Assembly (NCBI GenBank): GCA_030602245.1
Contig: JAUWAC010000017.1
Location: 1-54,850 of the forward strand
Direction: 5' to 3'
Origin: Marinobacterium sp.
Lineage (GTDB): Bacteria > Pseudomonadota > Gammaproteobacteria > Pseudomonadales > Balneatricaceae
DNA length: 54,850 nt
The notes beneath the pieces are model-generated. The model made no database searches, was not told the origin of the DNA, and was given only the letters and a program-made list of their open reading frames with translations. Positions within the stretch are counted from its first letter, which is position 1; each line of letters starts with the position of its first letter. Both the position numbers and the translations under genes were made by a program. Positions 39,865 through 49,616 of the stretch are shown here, piece by piece.

Positions 39865-41355
39865 ATGAACAAAGAGATTCTACTGGTTGCAGAAGCTGTT
39901 TCTAATGAGAAGGACGTTCCCAAGGCGGTGATCTTCGAGGCGATCGAAGTGGCTCTGGCAACGGCGACAAAGAAACGCTACGACGAAGAAGCCGACATTC
40001 GGGTCGTGATCGACCGCGCCACCGGCGATTACGAAACGTTCCGGCGCTGGCTGGTGGTCAGCAATGAAGAGGTACCGGCGCTCGGTACCGAGCTGACGCT
40101 GGAAGAAGCGCATGAGCTGGATCCGAACCTCAAACCGGGTGATGTCTGGGAAGAGAAGGTCGAGTCGGTCAAATTCGGCCGCATCGCGGCGCAGACTGCG
40201 AAGCAGGTCATCGTACAGAAGGTACGCGAAGCCGAGCGTGCCAAGGTGGTCGAGCTGTACCGTGATCGTCAGGGCGAGCTGATCGCCGGTACGGTCAAGA
40301 AGGTGACACGTGACAACATTATTGTGGATCTGGGCAACAACGCCGAAGCCCTGCTGCCGCGCGAACACCTGATCCCGCGTGAAAGTTTCCGCATGGGCGA
40401 CCGCGTCCGTGCCGTACTGCAGGAAGTGCGTGCCGAAGGCCGCGGTCCGCAGCTGATTCTGAGCCGCACGTCGCCGGAGATGCTGATCGAGCTGTTCCGT
40501 ATCGAGGTGCCGGAGATCGCCGAGGAGGTGATCGAGATCCGCGCCGCGGCACGTGATCCGGGTGCCCGTGCCAAGATCGCCGTGAAGACCAACGACGGCC
40601 GTATCGATCCGATCGGTGCCTGCGTCGGTATGCGCGGCTCGCGTGTGCAGGCGGTCTCCAACGAGCTCGGTGGCGAGCGCGTCGATATCGTGCTCTGGGA
40701 CGACAACCCGGCGCAGCTGGTCATCAACGCCATGGCGCCGGCAGAAGTCGCATCCATCGTCATCGATGAAGAAACGCACTCGATGGACGTGGCCGTGGCT
40801 GAAGAAGCGCTGGCGATGGCGATCGGCCGCAGCGGCCAGAACGTACGTCTGGCGTCCGAGCTGACCGGCTGGGAGCTCAACGTCATGAGCGAAGAGGACG
40901 CGGCGGCGAAGCAGCAGTCCGAAATCGGCTCGATTCTGAACCTGTTCATCAAACACCTGGATGTTGATGAAGAGGTCGCCGAGATTCTCGTCGAAGAGGG
41001 GTTCACATCCCTCGAAGAAGTGGCCTATGTGCCGGTCGATGAGATGCTGGAGATCGAGGGTTTTGATGAAGAGATCGTCACCGCGCTGCGCGAACGCGCC
41101 AAGGATGCGCTGCTGAACCTGGCGATCGCCAGCGAAGAGCAGCTGGGTGATGCCGAGCCGGCGGAAGATCTGCTCAACATGGATGGCATGGAAAAACCGC
41201 TGGCGTACCAGCTGGCGGCCAGAGGCATCGTAACGATGGAAGATCTGGCCGAACAGGGCGTCGAGGATCTGCTCGATATCGAGGGGATGGATGAAACCAA
41301 GGCGGCTGAGCTGATCATGACCGCACGGGCCCCCTGGTTCGAAGAGCAACAGTAA
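39865..41355 (+). CDS. nusA: Transcription termination/antitermination factor NusA
   Basis: NusA (496 residues) binds RNA polymerase and nascent RNA and promotes pausing, termination and, with other factors, antitermination. The domains are the N-terminal polymerase-binding part (1-125), S1 (about 135-200, with V-D-L-G-N-N-A-E-A), then KH1 and KH2 ([11 protein letters not shown] and [10 protein letters not shown]). Two acidic helix-hairpin-helix repeats close the protein, as in E. coli. NusA commonly controls its own operon by termination in the leader, which fits the two terminators before rimP. Confidence 0.97.
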   Translation: MNKEILLVAEAVSNEKDVPKAVIFEAIEVALATATKKRYDEEADIRVVIDRATGDYETFRRWLVVSNEEVPALGTELTLEEAHELDPNLKPGDVWEEKVESVKFGRIAAQTAKQVIVQKVREAERAKVVELYRDRQGELIAGTVKKVTRDNIIVDLGNNAEALLPREHLIPRESFRMGDRVRAVLQEVRAEGRGPQLILSRTSPEMLIELFRIEVPEIAEEVIEIRAAARDPGARAKIAVKTNDGRIDPIGACVGMRGSRVQAVSNELGGERVDIVLWDDNPAQLVINAMAPAEVASIVIDEETHSMDVAVAEEALAMAIGRSGQNVRLASELTGWELNVMSEEDAAAKQQSEIGSILNLFIKHLDVDEEVAEILVEEGFTSLEEVAYVPVDEMLEIEGFDEEIVTALRERAKDALLNLAIASEEQLGDAEPAEDLLNMDGMEKPLAYQLAARGIVTMEDLAEQGVEDLLDIEGMDETKAAELIMTARAPWFEEQQ

Positions 41356-41379
41356 CCCAACGGAGGAGGAGAACCATTT

Positions 41380-43932
41380 ATGGCAGAAGTCACCGTTAAA
41401 CAGCTTGCCGATGTGGTTGGTGTATCCGTTGAGCGTTTGCTGAAGCAGATGCAGGAAGCGGGCATTGATAACAAGAATGACAGCTCAGTTGTATCGGAAA
41501 CCGAGCGTCAGGCACTGCTGGCCTACCTGAAGCGCAGTCATGGTGAAGAAGCGCAGACCGGTGAGCCGAAGAAGATTACGCTGAAGCGCAAGACCACGTC
41601 TCAGCTCAAGGTCGCCGGCGCGTCGGGCAAACGCAAGACCGTCAACATTGAGGTGCGCAAGAAGCGCACCTACGTCAAGCGCACCGAACTGGAAGAGAAG
41701 AAGCCGGAAGACGCCGTTGCTGAAGCGGCACCGGCGGACGCAGCGGCGGCACAGCCGCAGGCGGAAGCCGCTGCCGTCGAGCAGCCGAAAGTGGAACAGG
41801 CGGTCGAGCAGGCGGTCGCCGAACAGCCGGCAGCCAGCGCCACCGAAGCTGCTGCTGAAGCAGCCGACACCCGCGCGGCGACTGAAAGCGCGTCTGCCGC
41901 TGAACAGAGCAAGACCGAAGAGCCCGCCGTAGCGGCAGAGCCGGAGCCGGTGGTTCAGGAACCGCCGGCCCCGCCGAAGCGCGAAGATGCCCCGCGTCGC
42001 AAGGATAAGGAACGCCGTGGCAAGGGCCGTTCCGATGACGATGCGCCGGCACGTCGCGGCAAGGGTCGCTTCGATGACGAAGATCGCGGCTCGCGCCGTG
42101 GCAAGGGCGGCAAGCGCGGCGGCAAGGGCCGTCCGATGCCGAACAAGCACGGCTTTGAGAAGCCGACCGCGCCGGTTGTGCACGAGGTCAGCATCCCTGA
42201 GAGCATCACGGTGGCCGATCTGGCCAAGAAGATGTCGGTCAAGGCCGCCGAGGTGATCAAGGTGATGTTCAAGATGGGCGCCATGGCGACCATCAACCAG
42301 ACCATCGATCAGGACACCGCGATCCTCGTCGTTGAAGAGATGGGTCACGTCGCCAAGCCGATGCAGGAAAACGCGATCGAGGATGAACTGCTCGAAAGCG
42401 TGCAGGCCGTGCAGGGCGAACAGGAAGACCGGGCGCCGGTCGTCACCGTCATGGGTCACGTCGACCACGGTAAGACCTCGCTGCTCGACCATATCCGCCG
42501 CACCCGCGTGGCGGCCGGTGAATCCGGTGGTATCACCCAGCATATCGGGGCCTACCACGTGGAAACCGATAACGGCATGGTCACCTTCCTCGATACTCCG
42601 GGTCACGCCGCGTTTACGGCGATGCGTGCCCGCGGTGCGCAGCTGACCGATATCGTCATTCTGGTCGTCGCGGCCGATGACGGCGTCATGCCGCAGACCG
42701 AAGAAGCGATCCAGCACGCGAAAGCGGCCGGTGTGCCGCTGGTTGTGGCGGTCAACAAGATCGATAAGCCGGAAGCGGATCCGGACCGCGTCAAGAGCGA
42801 GCTGTCCCAGCACGACGTTATCGCCGAAGACTGGGGTGGTGATGTGCAGTTTGCACATGTGTCCGCCAAGACCGGTGAAGGCATCGACGACCTGCTCGAG
42901 AAAGTGCTGCTGCAGGCCGAGGTTCTGGAGCTCAAGGCGGTGCGTGAAGCACCGGGTCAGGGCGTGGTCGTTGAATCACGTCTGGACAAGGGCCGTGGTC
43001 CGGTGGCGACCGTACTGGTTCAGAACGGTACCCTGAAGAAGGGCGACATCGTACTGGCCGGCCTGCACTACGGCCGCGTGCGTGCGATGCTCGACGAATC
43101 CGGACGCCAGGTGGATGAAGCCGGTCCGTCTATCCCGGTCGAAATTCTGGGTCTGGACGGTACGCCGGATGCCGGTGACGAGTTCACCGTCGTCTCCAGC
43201 GAGAAGAAGGCGCGCGAAGTGGCACTGTTCCGTCAGGGCAAGTACCGCGAAGTGAAGCTGGCACGGCAGCAGAAGGCGAAGCTCGAGAACCTGTTCGACA
43301 ACATGCAGGCGGGCGAAGTGAAGTCGCTGAATATCGTCCTCAAAGCGGACGTGCGCGGCTCCCTCGAAGCGCTGTCGCACTCGCTGCAGGACCTGTCGAC
43401 CGACGAGGTCAAGGTCAACATCGTCTCCAGTGGTGTGGGCGGTATCGGTGAAACCGACGCCAACCTGGCGGTGGCCTCTTCAGCGATCCTGATCGGCTTC
43501 AACGTGCGTGCGGATGCGCAGGCGCGGGCGATCGTCGAGCGCGAGGAGCTGGAGCTGCGTTACTACAGCGTCATCTACGACATCATCGATGACGTCAAGC
43601 AGGCGATGGCCGGTCTGCTCTCGCCGGAGTATCGCGAAGAGATCGTCGGTATCGCTGAAGTGCGCGATGTGTTCCGCTCGCCGAAGCTGGGTGCCGTTGC
43701 CGGCTGTATGGTCACCGAGGGTACCGTGTACCGCAACAAGCGGATCCGCGTACTGCGCGAAAACGTGGTGATCTACGAAGGCGAACTGGAATCTCTGCGC
43801 CGCTTCAAGGACAACGTCCAGGAAGTGCGTCAGGGCATGGAGTGCGGTATCGGCGTCAAGAACTACAATGACGTCAAGGTCGGTGACCAGATCGAGGTCT
43901 ACGACACCGTCGAAGTGCAGCGCAGCCTGTAA
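41380..43932 (+). CDS. infB: Translation initiation factor IF-2
   Basis: IF-2 (850 residues) brings fMet-tRNA to the 30S subunit and promotes subunit joining. A small N-terminal domain ([10 protein letters not shown]) is followed by a long Ala/Glu/Pro/Lys linker (about 60-260). A second IF2-N domain comes next. The G domain has [17 protein letters not shown] and N-K-I-D-K, and the C-terminal domains bind fMet-tRNA. The linker differs in base repetition from the rest but stays in frame. It stands 24 bases behind nusA with AGGAGGAG before the ATG. Confidence 0.97.
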   Translation: MAEVTVKQLADVVGVSVERLLKQMQEAGIDNKNDSSVVSETERQALLAYLKRSHGEEAQTGEPKKITLKRKTTSQLKVAGASGKRKTVNIEVRKKRTYVKRTELEEKKPEDAVAEAAPADAAAAQPQAEAAAVEQPKVEQAVEQAVAEQPAASATEAAAEAADTRAATESASAAEQSKTEEPAVAAEPEPVVQEPPAPPKREDAPRRKDKERRGKGRSDDDAPARRGKGRFDDEDRGSRRGKGGKRGGKGRPMPNKHGFEKPTAPVVHEVSIPESITVADLAKKMSVKAAEVIKVMFKMGAMATINQTIDQDTAILVVEEMGHVAKPMQENAIEDELLESVQAVQGEQEDRAPVVTVMGHVDHGKTSLLDHIRRTRVAAGESGGITQHIGAYHVETDNGMVTFLDTPGHAAFTAMRARGAQLTDIVILVVAADDGVMPQTEEAIQHAKAAGVPLVVAVNKIDKPEADPDRVKSELSQHDVIAEDWGGDVQFAHVSAKTGEGIDDLLEKVLLQAEVLELKAVREAPGQGVVVESRLDKGRGPVATVLVQNGTLKKGDIVLAGLHYGRVRAMLDESGRQVDEAGPSIPVEILGLDGTPDAGDEFTVVSSEKKAREVALFRQGKYREVKLARQQKAKLENLFDNMQAGEVKSLNIVLKADVRGSLEALSHSLQDLSTDEVKVNIVSSGVGGIGETDANLAVASSAILIGFNVRADAQARAIVEREELELRYYSVIYDIIDDVKQAMAGLLSPEYREEIVGIAEVRDVFRSPKLGAVAGCMVTEGTVYRNKRIRVLRENVVIYEGELESLRRFKDNVQEVRQGMECGIGVKNYNDVKVGDQIEVYDTVEVQRSL

Positions 43933-43968
43933 TCGTCACGTCAATCAGGACGTAAGCAAGAGAGGCCC

Positions 43969-44370
43969 ATGGCACGAGAGTTCAAACGAACCGACCGAGT
44001 GGCGGACCAGATCCAGCGGGATCTGGCCGTCCTGATCCAGCGTGAGGTCAAGGACCCGCGGCTGGGGATGGTCACTGTCAGTCATGCAAAGGTCAGCAAG
44101 GACCTGAGCTATGCCGACATCTATGTCACCGTGATGCCGCTCGGTGACCAGGACGAACGTGAGGCGATTGCCGCCTCGCTGAAGGTGCTCAACGCGGCGG
44201 CCGGCTTCCTGCGCGGGGAACTGGCGCGTGGCATCAAGCTGCGTGTCATGCCCCAGTTGCGCTTTCATTTCGATGAGAGTGTGGAGCGTGGGCGACGCCT
44301 GCACAGCCTGATCGAGAGTGCCTATCGGCAGGAAACCGCACGCAAGCCCGAATCGGACGACGAGGAGTAG
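43969..44370 (+). CDS. rbfA: Ribosome-binding factor A
   Basis: RbfA (133 residues) is a KH-fold factor for 16S rRNA maturation and growth in the cold. Typical motifs are R-V-A-D-Q-I-Q-R-D-L-A, then V-K-D-P-R-L-G-M-V-T-V, and the L-R-x-x-x-P-Q-L-R-F-H-F-D-E-S. Its stop is two bases from the truB ATG, so the two are coupled. Confidence 0.96.
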   Translation: MAREFKRTDRVADQIQRDLAVLIQREVKDPRLGMVTVSHAKVSKDLSYADIYVTVMPLGDQDEREAIAASLKVLNAAAGFLRGELARGIKLRVMPQLRFHFDESVERGRRLHSLIESAYRQETARKPESDDEE

Positions 44371-44372
44371 GC

Positions 44373-45323
44373 ATGGCGCGCAAACCAAAAGGACGCCGCA
44401 TCGACGGCGTCTTTTTGCTGGATAAACCCGGCGGTATCTCATCGAATGCCGCGCTGCAGCGGGTCAAGCGGATCTACGGCGCAGCCAAGGCCGGTCATAC
44501 CGGCGCGCTGGACCCGCTGGCGACCGGCATGCTGCCGATCTGCCTCGGTGAGGCCACCAAGTTCTCGCAGTTTCTGCTGGACTCGGATAAGCGTTATCGC
44601 ACCACGGCCACACTCGGTATTCGCACCGACAGCAGTGATGCTGACGGCGAAGTGATCGAGCGTAAGCCGGTCCCGCCGCTGCAGCGCGAACAGATCGAAG
44701 CGTTGCTGCAACAGCACTTCAGCGGCGAGATCGAGCAGGTGCCGTCGATCTATTCGGCCCTCAAGCACAACGGTCAGCCGCTTTACAAGCTGGCCCGCAA
44801 GGGGGTTGAAGTCGAAGTGAAGCCGCGGCGGGTACGGATTTACGAGATCCGGCTGCTGGCGTTGCGCGAACAGGAGCTGGAACTCGAAGTCTTCTGCTCC
44901 AAGGGAACCTACATCCGCAGCATTGTCGAAGATCTGGGATTGTTGCTGGGGTGTGGTGCCCATGTCAGCCAGCTGCGCCGACTCGACACTGGCCCCTACC
45001 GCGAAAGCATGATGATGACGCTGGAGCAGCTGCAGGCGCTGGCGGAGCCACGTGACGGCGACGATCAGGAGTGCATACAGGCGCGCCTGGATCAGGTATT
45101 ATTGCCGCCCTGGACCGCGATCGCGACACTGCCAGCGCTCGAGCTGAGCGCGGAGCAGGCAAAGCGGCTGCAGTGTGGACAGGGCTGCTCGGCGCGCTTT
45201 GATCTGCGTGGCGAGGTTCGTCTGTTCGTGGCCGGCACGGAACACTTTATCGGTGTCGGCGAAGTTTCCGAGGCAGGGCTGCTCAGGCCGAAACGGCTGA
45301 TGAGTACGGCGCCTGCCGAATGA
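44373..45323 (+). CDS. truB: tRNA pseudouridine-55 synthase
   Basis: TruB (316 residues) makes pseudouridine 55 in the T-loop of tRNAs. Catalytic aspartate D47 lies in G-H-T-G-A-L-D-P-L-A-T-G. The L-D-K-P-G-G-I-S-S-N start and C-S-K-G-T-Y-I-R-S are also typical, and a C-terminal PUA-like domain is present. Its last codons contain GTACGGCG, which is repeated after the gene and can pair with sequence in the rpsO leader. Confidence 0.96.
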   Translation: MARKPKGRRIDGVFLLDKPGGISSNAALQRVKRIYGAAKAGHTGALDPLATGMLPICLGEATKFSQFLLDSDKRYRTTATLGIRTDSSDADGEVIERKPVPPLQREQIEALLQQHFSGEIEQVPSIYSALKHNGQPLYKLARKGVEVEVKPRRVRIYEIRLLALREQELELEVFCSKGTYIRSIVEDLGLLLGCGAHVSQLRRLDTGPYRESMMMTLEQLQALAEPRDGDDQECIQARLDQVLLPPWTAIATLPALELSAEQAKRLQCGQGCSARFDLRGEVRLFVAGTEHFIGVGEVSEAGLLRPKRLMSTAPAE

Positions 45324-45376
45324 ATTGCTCTGCGGAGCATATGTGACGCCGTACTGAAAATATGCTCGGTACGGCG
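45304..45376 (+). promoter_or_regulatory. Set of mutually exclusive hairpins before rpsO
   Basis: Six complementary segments lie in order: GTACGGCG (45304-45311), TGCTC (45326-45330), GAGCATAT (45335-45342), CGCCGTAC (45347-45354), ATATGCTC (45360-45367), GTACGGCG (45369-45376). CGCCGTAC can pair perfectly with either outer copy, and GAGCATAT with TGCTC or ATATGCTC. Different folds therefore exclude each other. In E. coli S15 regulates its own mRNA through a leader structure; a similar role here is inference. No T-run follows, so this is not a plain terminator. Confidence 0.6.
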
Positions 45377-45441
45377 CGTCTTAGAACCAGCGGCAACAGG
45401 GCACAGACCCGGGCCGCGTGCATATTGTTAAGGAGTTTGAA

Positions 45442-45711
45442 ATGTCTCTGAGCGTGGAAAAGAAAGCCGAGATCGTGGCTGAATTCGGTCGTGGTGCAGG
45501 TGACACCGGTTCTCCGGAAGTACAGGTTGCACTGCTGACTGCCAACATCCAGGGTCTGCAGGACCACTTCAAGGCACACAAGCAGGATCACCACTCCCGT
45601 CGTGGTCTGATTCGGATGGTTAACCAGCGTCGTAAGCTGCTTGACTACCTGAAGAAGAAAGATGCCGACCGTTACCTTGAGCTGATCAAGCGTCTGGGTC
45701 TGCGTCGCTGA
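45442..45711 (+). CDS. rpsO: 30S ribosomal protein S15
   Basis: S15 has 89 residues, the invariant family length, counting from ATG 45442 with AAGGAG upstream. It contains [25 protein letters not shown] and the C-terminal [12 protein letters not shown]. It is an early 16S-binding protein. It lies between truB and pnp as in E. coli, with structured leaders on both sides. Confidence 0.97.
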   Translation: MSLSVEKKAEIVAEFGRGAGDTGSPEVQVALLTANIQGLQDHFKAHKQDHHSRRGLIRMVNQRRKLLDYLKKKDADRYLELIKRLGLRR

Positions 45712-45723
45712 TACTGCTGTACC

Positions 45724-45751
45724 GAAGGCCATACATCGTATGGCCTTCTTT
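45724..45751 (+). terminator. Terminator or RNase III-type hairpin after rpsO
   Basis: GAAGGCCATAC (45724-45734) and GTATGGCCTTC (45738-45748) form a perfect 11-bp stem with a 3-base loop, followed by TTT. The short T-run suggests partial termination between rpsO and pnp. Confidence 0.75.
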
Positions 45752-45790
45752 ACATCCAAAACCGGTACCCCGAAGGTGAAATCAATCATC

Positions 45791-45841
45791 AAGCCCGTAC
45801 TCAATTGCCCTTCCAGCGGGAGCGCAACTGAGTACAGGCTT
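45791..45841 (+). promoter_or_regulatory. Long stem-loop in the pnp leader
   Basis: AAGCC, GTACTCA and TTGC on the 5' side (45791-45808) pair with GCAA, TGAGTAC and GGCTT on the 3' side (45824-45841) with single mismatches between. A long duplex at this place is the feature that RNase III and PNPase use for pnp autoregulation in E. coli. The same role is likely here but inferred from position and shape. Confidence 0.65.
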
Positions 45842-45899
45842 CAAAGATGGCATGGTTGATGACCCGACGGTGACCGCTGATATATCGAAGGAGTTAACC

Positions 45900-48005
45900 G
45901 TGCAAGCGATTACAAAAACATTCCAGTACGGCAAACACAGCATCACGCTGGAAACCGGCAAGGTTGCCCGTCAGGCGACCGGTGCCGTCATGGTCACCAT
46001 GGACGAGAAGATTCAGGTTCTCTGTACCGTGGTGGGTGCCAAGGAAGCGAAAGAAGGCCAGGACTTCTTCCCGCTGTCCGTGCACTACCAGGAAAAGTTC
46101 TACGCCGTCGGCAAGATCCCGGGTGGTTTCTTCAAACGTGAAGGCCGTCCGACCGAGAAGGAAACCCTGACCTCGCGCCTGATCGACCGTCCGATTCGTC
46201 CGCTGTTCCCGAAAGGCTTCATGAACGAAGTGCAGGTCGTCTGTACCGTCATGTCAGCCGACAAGAGCAATGACCCCGATATCGCCGCGATGCTGGGTAC
46301 CTCGGCGGCGCTGGCGATCTCCGGCATTCCGTTCATGGGCCCGATCGGTGCTGCCCGCGTCGGTTTCACCGAAGAGCAGGGCTACATCCTGAACCCGACC
46401 TTCGAAGAACTGGCCAACTCCGAGCTGGACATGGTCGTGGCCGGTACCGCCGACGCGGTGCTGATGGTTGAATCCGAAGCGCAGGAGCTGACCGAAGATG
46501 AGATGCTCGGCGCCGTGCTGTTCGGCCATCAGGAGATGCAGGTTGCGATCAACGCGATCAACGAACTGGCCGCCGAAGCCGGCAAGCCGAAATGGGACTG
46601 GGAAGCACCCAAGGCCGATGAAGCGCTGACCGCCAAGGTGCGCGAAGCCTTTGCCGCTGCCGTCACCGATGCTTACCAGATCGCTGACAAGGTGCAGCGT
46701 CAGGACGCACTGAAAGCGCTGCGCGACCAGGCCGTCGAGCAGATCGCCACCGGTGAAGAGGGTGCACCGAGCGCAGGTGAAGTACAGAAAGTATTCTCTG
46801 CACTGGAGAAGGCCACGGTTCGCGAGCGTATTCTGAACCAGCAGCCGCGTATCGATGGCCGCGACAACCGCACCGTACGCCCGATCAACGTCGAGATCGA
46901 CGTGCTCAAGGGTGTGCACGGCTCTGCGCTGTTCACCCGCGGTGAAACCCAGGCGATTGTGACCTGTACGCTGGGTACGACCCGCGACGTACAGATCATC
47001 GACGCGCTGGAAGGCGAGCGCAAGGATCCGTTCATGCTGCAGTACAACTTCCCGCCGTACTCCGTCGGTGAAGCGGGTCGCATGGGTGGTCCGGGGCGTC
47101 GCGAGATCGGTCACGGCCGTCTGGCACGTCGCGGCGTACAGGCGGTACTGCCGTCACAGGAGGAGTTCCCGTACACCATCCGTCTGGTATCCGAGATCAC
47201 CGAATCCAACGGTTCCAGCTCCATGGCGTCGGTCTGTGGTTCGTCTCTGGCACTGATGGATGCCGGTGTTCCGGTCAAGGCGCCGGTCGCAGGTATCGCC
47301 ATGGGTCTGGTCAAGGAAGGCGATCGCTTCGCGGTACTGACCGACATCCTGGGTGACGAAGATCACCTCGGCGACATGGACTTCAAGGTCGCCGGTACCG
47401 AAGCGGGTGTGACCGCGCTGCAGATGGACATCAAGATCGCCGGTATCACCGAAGAGATCATGGAGATCGCGCTGGAGCAGGCACTGGAAGCACGCAAGCA
47501 CATCCTGCGTGAGATGGCCAAGGTCATCGGCTACGCGCGTCCGGAACTGGCCGACAACGCGCCGGCCATGACCCAGCTGAAGATCAACCCGGAGAAAATC
47601 CGCGATCTGATCGGCAAAGGTGGTGCGACCATCCGCTCGATCTGCGACGAAACCGGCGCCGCGATCGATATCGAAGACGACGGCACCGTGCGCATCTACG
47701 CTGACAACAAGCCGGCCGCCAAGGCGGCGATCGAGCGTGTGACGGCGATCACCGCAGAAGCGGAAGTGGGCAAGGTCTACGAAGGCAAGGTGGTGCGGAT
47801 CGAGGACTTCGGTGCGTTCGTCAACATCCTGCCGGGCAAGGATGGTCTGGTGCACATCTCCCAGATCGCCAAGGAGCGTGTCAACAAGGTCACCGATTAC
47901 GTCAACATGGATGACGTGGTCAAGGTCAAGGTACTCGACGTTGATGTGCGCGGCCGCATCAAGCTGTCGATGAAAGACCTGGAAGAGGACGAGTCAGTCT
48001 CCTGA
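45900..48005 (+). CDS. pnp: Polynucleotide phosphorylase
   Basis: PNPase (701 residues) degrades RNA 3'-5' with phosphate and is part of the degradosome. GTG 45900 is chosen because AAGGAG lies six bases upstream and [10 protein letters not shown] is the normal start; the open frame from 45852 is longer but not conserved. Two RNase PH cores are seen ([12 protein letters not shown] and the second with G-x-G-x-x-A-R-R-G). A KH domain (I-G-K-G-G-A-T-I-R) and an S1 domain at the end complete it. It is the last core gene before the accessory region. Confidence 0.97.
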   Translation: MQAITKTFQYGKHSITLETGKVARQATGAVMVTMDEKIQVLCTVVGAKEAKEGQDFFPLSVHYQEKFYAVGKIPGGFFKREGRPTEKETLTSRLIDRPIRPLFPKGFMNEVQVVCTVMSADKSNDPDIAAMLGTSAALAISGIPFMGPIGAARVGFTEEQGYILNPTFEELANSELDMVVAGTADAVLMVESEAQELTEDEMLGAVLFGHQEMQVAINAINELAAEAGKPKWDWEAPKADEALTAKVREAFAAAVTDAYQIADKVQRQDALKALRDQAVEQIATGEEGAPSAGEVQKVFSALEKATVRERILNQQPRIDGRDNRTVRPINVEIDVLKGVHGSALFTRGETQAIVTCTLGTTRDVQIIDALEGERKDPFMLQYNFPPYSVGEAGRMGGPGRREIGHGRLARRGVQAVLPSQEEFPYTIRLVSEITESNGSSSMASVCGSSLALMDAGVPVKAPVAGIAMGLVKEGDRFAVLTDILGDEDHLGDMDFKVAGTEAGVTALQMDIKIAGITEEIMEIALEQALEARKHILREMAKVIGYARPELADNAPAMTQLKINPEKIRDLIGKGGATIRSICDETGAAIDIEDDGTVRIYADNKPAAKAAIERVTAITAEAEVGKVYEGKVVRIEDFGAFVNILPGKDGLVHISQIAKERVNKVTDYVNMDDVVKVKVLDVDVRGRIKLSMKDLEEDESVS

Positions 48006-48084
48006 GACTGACCCGGCCATGAAAAAGCCCTCCAAATGGAGTATATAGTGAATTTTGTGTACTCCTGTCGGTGAGTGAGTGACT

Positions 48085-48116
48085 GCCCCATGAGCAAAGG
48101 CTTGTGGGGCATTTTT
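48085..48116 (+). terminator. Intrinsic terminator of pnp
   Basis: GCCCCA (48085-48090) pairs with TGGGGC (48105-48110), and inner GAGC/GCTT with wobble pairs continues the stem around AAAG. CATTTTT follows. Confidence 0.88.
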
Positions 48117-48117
48117 C

Positions 48118-48152
48118 ATTTTTACACGGTGTGTAACTTGTTGTGTAAAAAT
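48118..48152. repeat. Perfect 10-bp inverted repeat at the edge of the accessory region
   Basis: ATTTTTACAC (48118-48127) and GTGTAAAAAT (48143-48152) flank a 15-base centre. It starts two bases after the pnp terminator, where core gene order ends. It could be an operator, a second weak hairpin, or a recombination-site relic; nothing in the sequence decides. Confidence 0.6.
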
Positions 48153-48413
48153 AGGAGCACGTGCACCAAGGGCTCTGCCCTCTCGCCGCAAGCGGCGATT
48201 CACCCGAGGTATTTCACGACCAGCGATGTGATCGAGTGAGAGCACAGATACAGATAACTTCCCCGGGGATGCATAAAAGTGTGCAATTGGTCGCAAAGCG
48301 AACATTCAGGCGCACTTGTTTGCGAAGACGTTCCTAGCCTCCCTTCGAAGCTCCGTACCAGCCTGGAATTTAACCTGGCTGATGTTCCTCAAGGCTTCCG
48401 AGAAAACGTGTCG
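48153..48413. other. Gene-free stretch between pnp and the metal/thiol cluster
   Basis: No convincing coding frame on either strand. One small hairpin (CGCCGC AAGC GGCG type, near 48190) is visible. The boundary between core chromosome and island should lie here or at the inverted repeat just before it. Confidence 0.5.
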
Positions 48414-48821
48414 TTAAATCTCGCCGGAAAGCGTCCGGATTATCCGGCAGTCCATGATCACCCCGCCTTTGCAACAATTGCTCAGCCTCTCCAACTCCTG
48501 CTCCATCGCACGCAGATCGTTCAGTCGAGAGCGCACCTGCTCCAACTGCTGCTCAACTTTGGCGTCCACACCAGCGCAGGACTCTTGCTGCCGGTCAGCC
48601 AGCGACAGTAGCTCCCGGATATCGTCTAGGCTGAATCCAAGGCCCCGGCCTCGCCGAATAAAAACCAAACGCGAATGATCATCTGCTGAGTACATGCGAT
48701 AGCCCGACGCCGAGCGGCGGGCTTCAGGTAACAACCCAATTTTTTCATAGTAGCGGATGGTAACCGGCTTGATGCCAGTATCCTGGGCTAACTGACCAAC
48801 CGTGTAGCTTTTCTTGCTCAT
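48414..48821 (-). CDS. MerR-family heavy-metal-responsive regulator
   Basis: This 135-residue protein reads from ATG 48819-48821; an ATG six bases earlier is possible. The MerR helix-turn-helix opens Y-T-V-G-Q-L-A, with T-I-R-Y-Y-E-K-I-G-L-L and the wing S-G-Y-R-M-Y. A dimerisation helix follows. Cysteines at 82, 116, 117 and 125 (S-C-A-G-V; N-C-C-K-G-G...D-C-R) resemble the metal site of ZntR/CadR/PbrR-type members. It is divergent from the cation transporter, with its operator inside the transporter's promoter. The inducing metal cannot be named from sequence; zinc, cadmium, lead or cobalt fit. Confidence 0.9.
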   Translation of the reverse strand: MSKKSYTVGQLAQDTGIKPVTIRYYEKIGLLPEARRSASGYRMYSADDHSRLVFIRRGRGLGFSLDDIRELLSLADRQQESCAGVDAKVEQQLEQVRSRLNDLRAMEQELERLSNCCKGGVIMDCRIIRTLSGEI

Positions 48822-48826
48822 TACCA

Positions 48827-48857
48827 TTGACCTTATAGTTACTATAACCCCTAGTGT
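48827..48857 (+). promoter_or_regulatory. MerR-type promoter and operator of the efflux gene
   Basis: TTGACC (48827-48832) and TAGTGT (48852-48857) are separated by 19 bases, the overlong spacer typical of MerR-regulated promoters. The spacer holds a perfect palindrome, TTATAGT-T-ACTATAA (48833-48847). The -35 touches the first possible start codon of the regulator gene, so the regulator would also repress itself. Confidence 0.88.
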
Positions 48858-48890
48858 ATCGCTATAGTTCAGAATTTAGGAGGCTTCGTC

Positions 48891-49616
48891 GTGGACAGTT
48901 GCTGTGAGAATAAGGCCGGCGAATTGGCGCAACTAAGATCGAGCCAGAGCCGGGTGCTTTATATTGCGCTTGCGATTAACGCGTTGATGTTTGTCGTGGA
49001 GTTCAGCGCTGGCTGGATCGCGGCCTCCACCGCACTGCTAGGCGATTCTTTGGATATGTTTGGCGACGCGTCCGTCTACGCGCTGACGCTGTTCGTACTG
49101 GACAGAAGTCGTCGTGCCCGTGCCGGGGCCGCTCTGTTCAAAGGCGGCTTCATGCTGTTGTTCGGGCTCGTGGTTGTTGCCGACGCCATACGGAAGGTGT
49201 TGATTCAGGAAATTCCCGCCGCTGACTGGATGGGCGCGGTTGGCGTTCTTGCCCTGCTGGCAAACGGCGTTTGTTTCGCGTTGCTCTACCGCCACCGGGC
49301 AGACGATCTCAATATGCGCTCCACCTGGCTGTGCTCCAGGAATGATTTGTTCGCTAACAGCAGCGTGATCGTTGCCGCAGGGCTGGTCGCGGTCACCAAC
49401 ACCCTCTGGCCGGACATCATTGTGGGTCTCGCCATTGCCGCACTTTTCCTGCACTCCGCCCGGCAGGTCATCCGCGAAGGTATGCAGGAATGGCGTGCCG
49501 GTGGCGCAGAAACTGCTTATCAATCGTGCGAAGCGCCGGCTGAGACCTCAGGCGATAGCTGCTGCTTTTCTTCGAAAAGCGCTTGTGGCAGTCAATCAGG
49601 AGAGCCATCCCGGTGA
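48891..49616 (+). CDS. Cation diffusion facilitator-type efflux protein
   Basis: The protein has 241 residues from GTG 48891, with AGGAGG seven bases upstream. About six membrane helices are seen. The second has D52-S-L-D55-M-F-G-D59, matching the D-x-x-x-D metal motif of YiiP/FieF. At the equivalent of the fifth-helix H-x-x-x-D the sequence reads S-R-N-D-L-F-A-N (N151, N155), so ligands differ from classical members. The large C-terminal cytoplasmic domain of YiiP is absent. Both ends are Cys-rich (C4-C5; C213, C224, C225, C232), possibly metal-collecting. It is driven by the MerR promoter and overlaps dsbB by four bases. Confidence 0.85.
   Translation: MDSCCENKAGELAQLRSSQSRVLYIALAINALMFVVEFSAGWIAASTALLGDSLDMFGDASVYALTLFVLDRSRRARAGAALFKGGFMLLFGLVVVADAIRKVLIQEIPAADWMGAVGVLALLANGVCFALLYRHRADDLNMRSTWLCSRNDLFANSSVIVAAGLVAVTNTLWPDIIVGLAIAALFLHSARQVIREGMQEWRAGGAETAYQSCEAPAETSGDSCCFSSKSACGSQSGEPSR

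Noticed and set aside
41700..42160. Repetitive Ala/Glu/Lys region in infB as a foreign insertion
   Set aside because: A variable linker of this kind is normal in gammaproteobacterial IF-2 and the frame is unbroken.
45335..45376. H-type pseudoknot before rpsO
   Set aside because: The segments interleave as in a pseudoknot, but only one base separates the last two strands, too short to span an 8-bp stem. Alternative hairpins are the better reading.
48279..48611. Small plus-strand frame next to the MerR gene
   Set aside because: It overlaps the MerR gene antisense for most of its length and has no binding site or motif.
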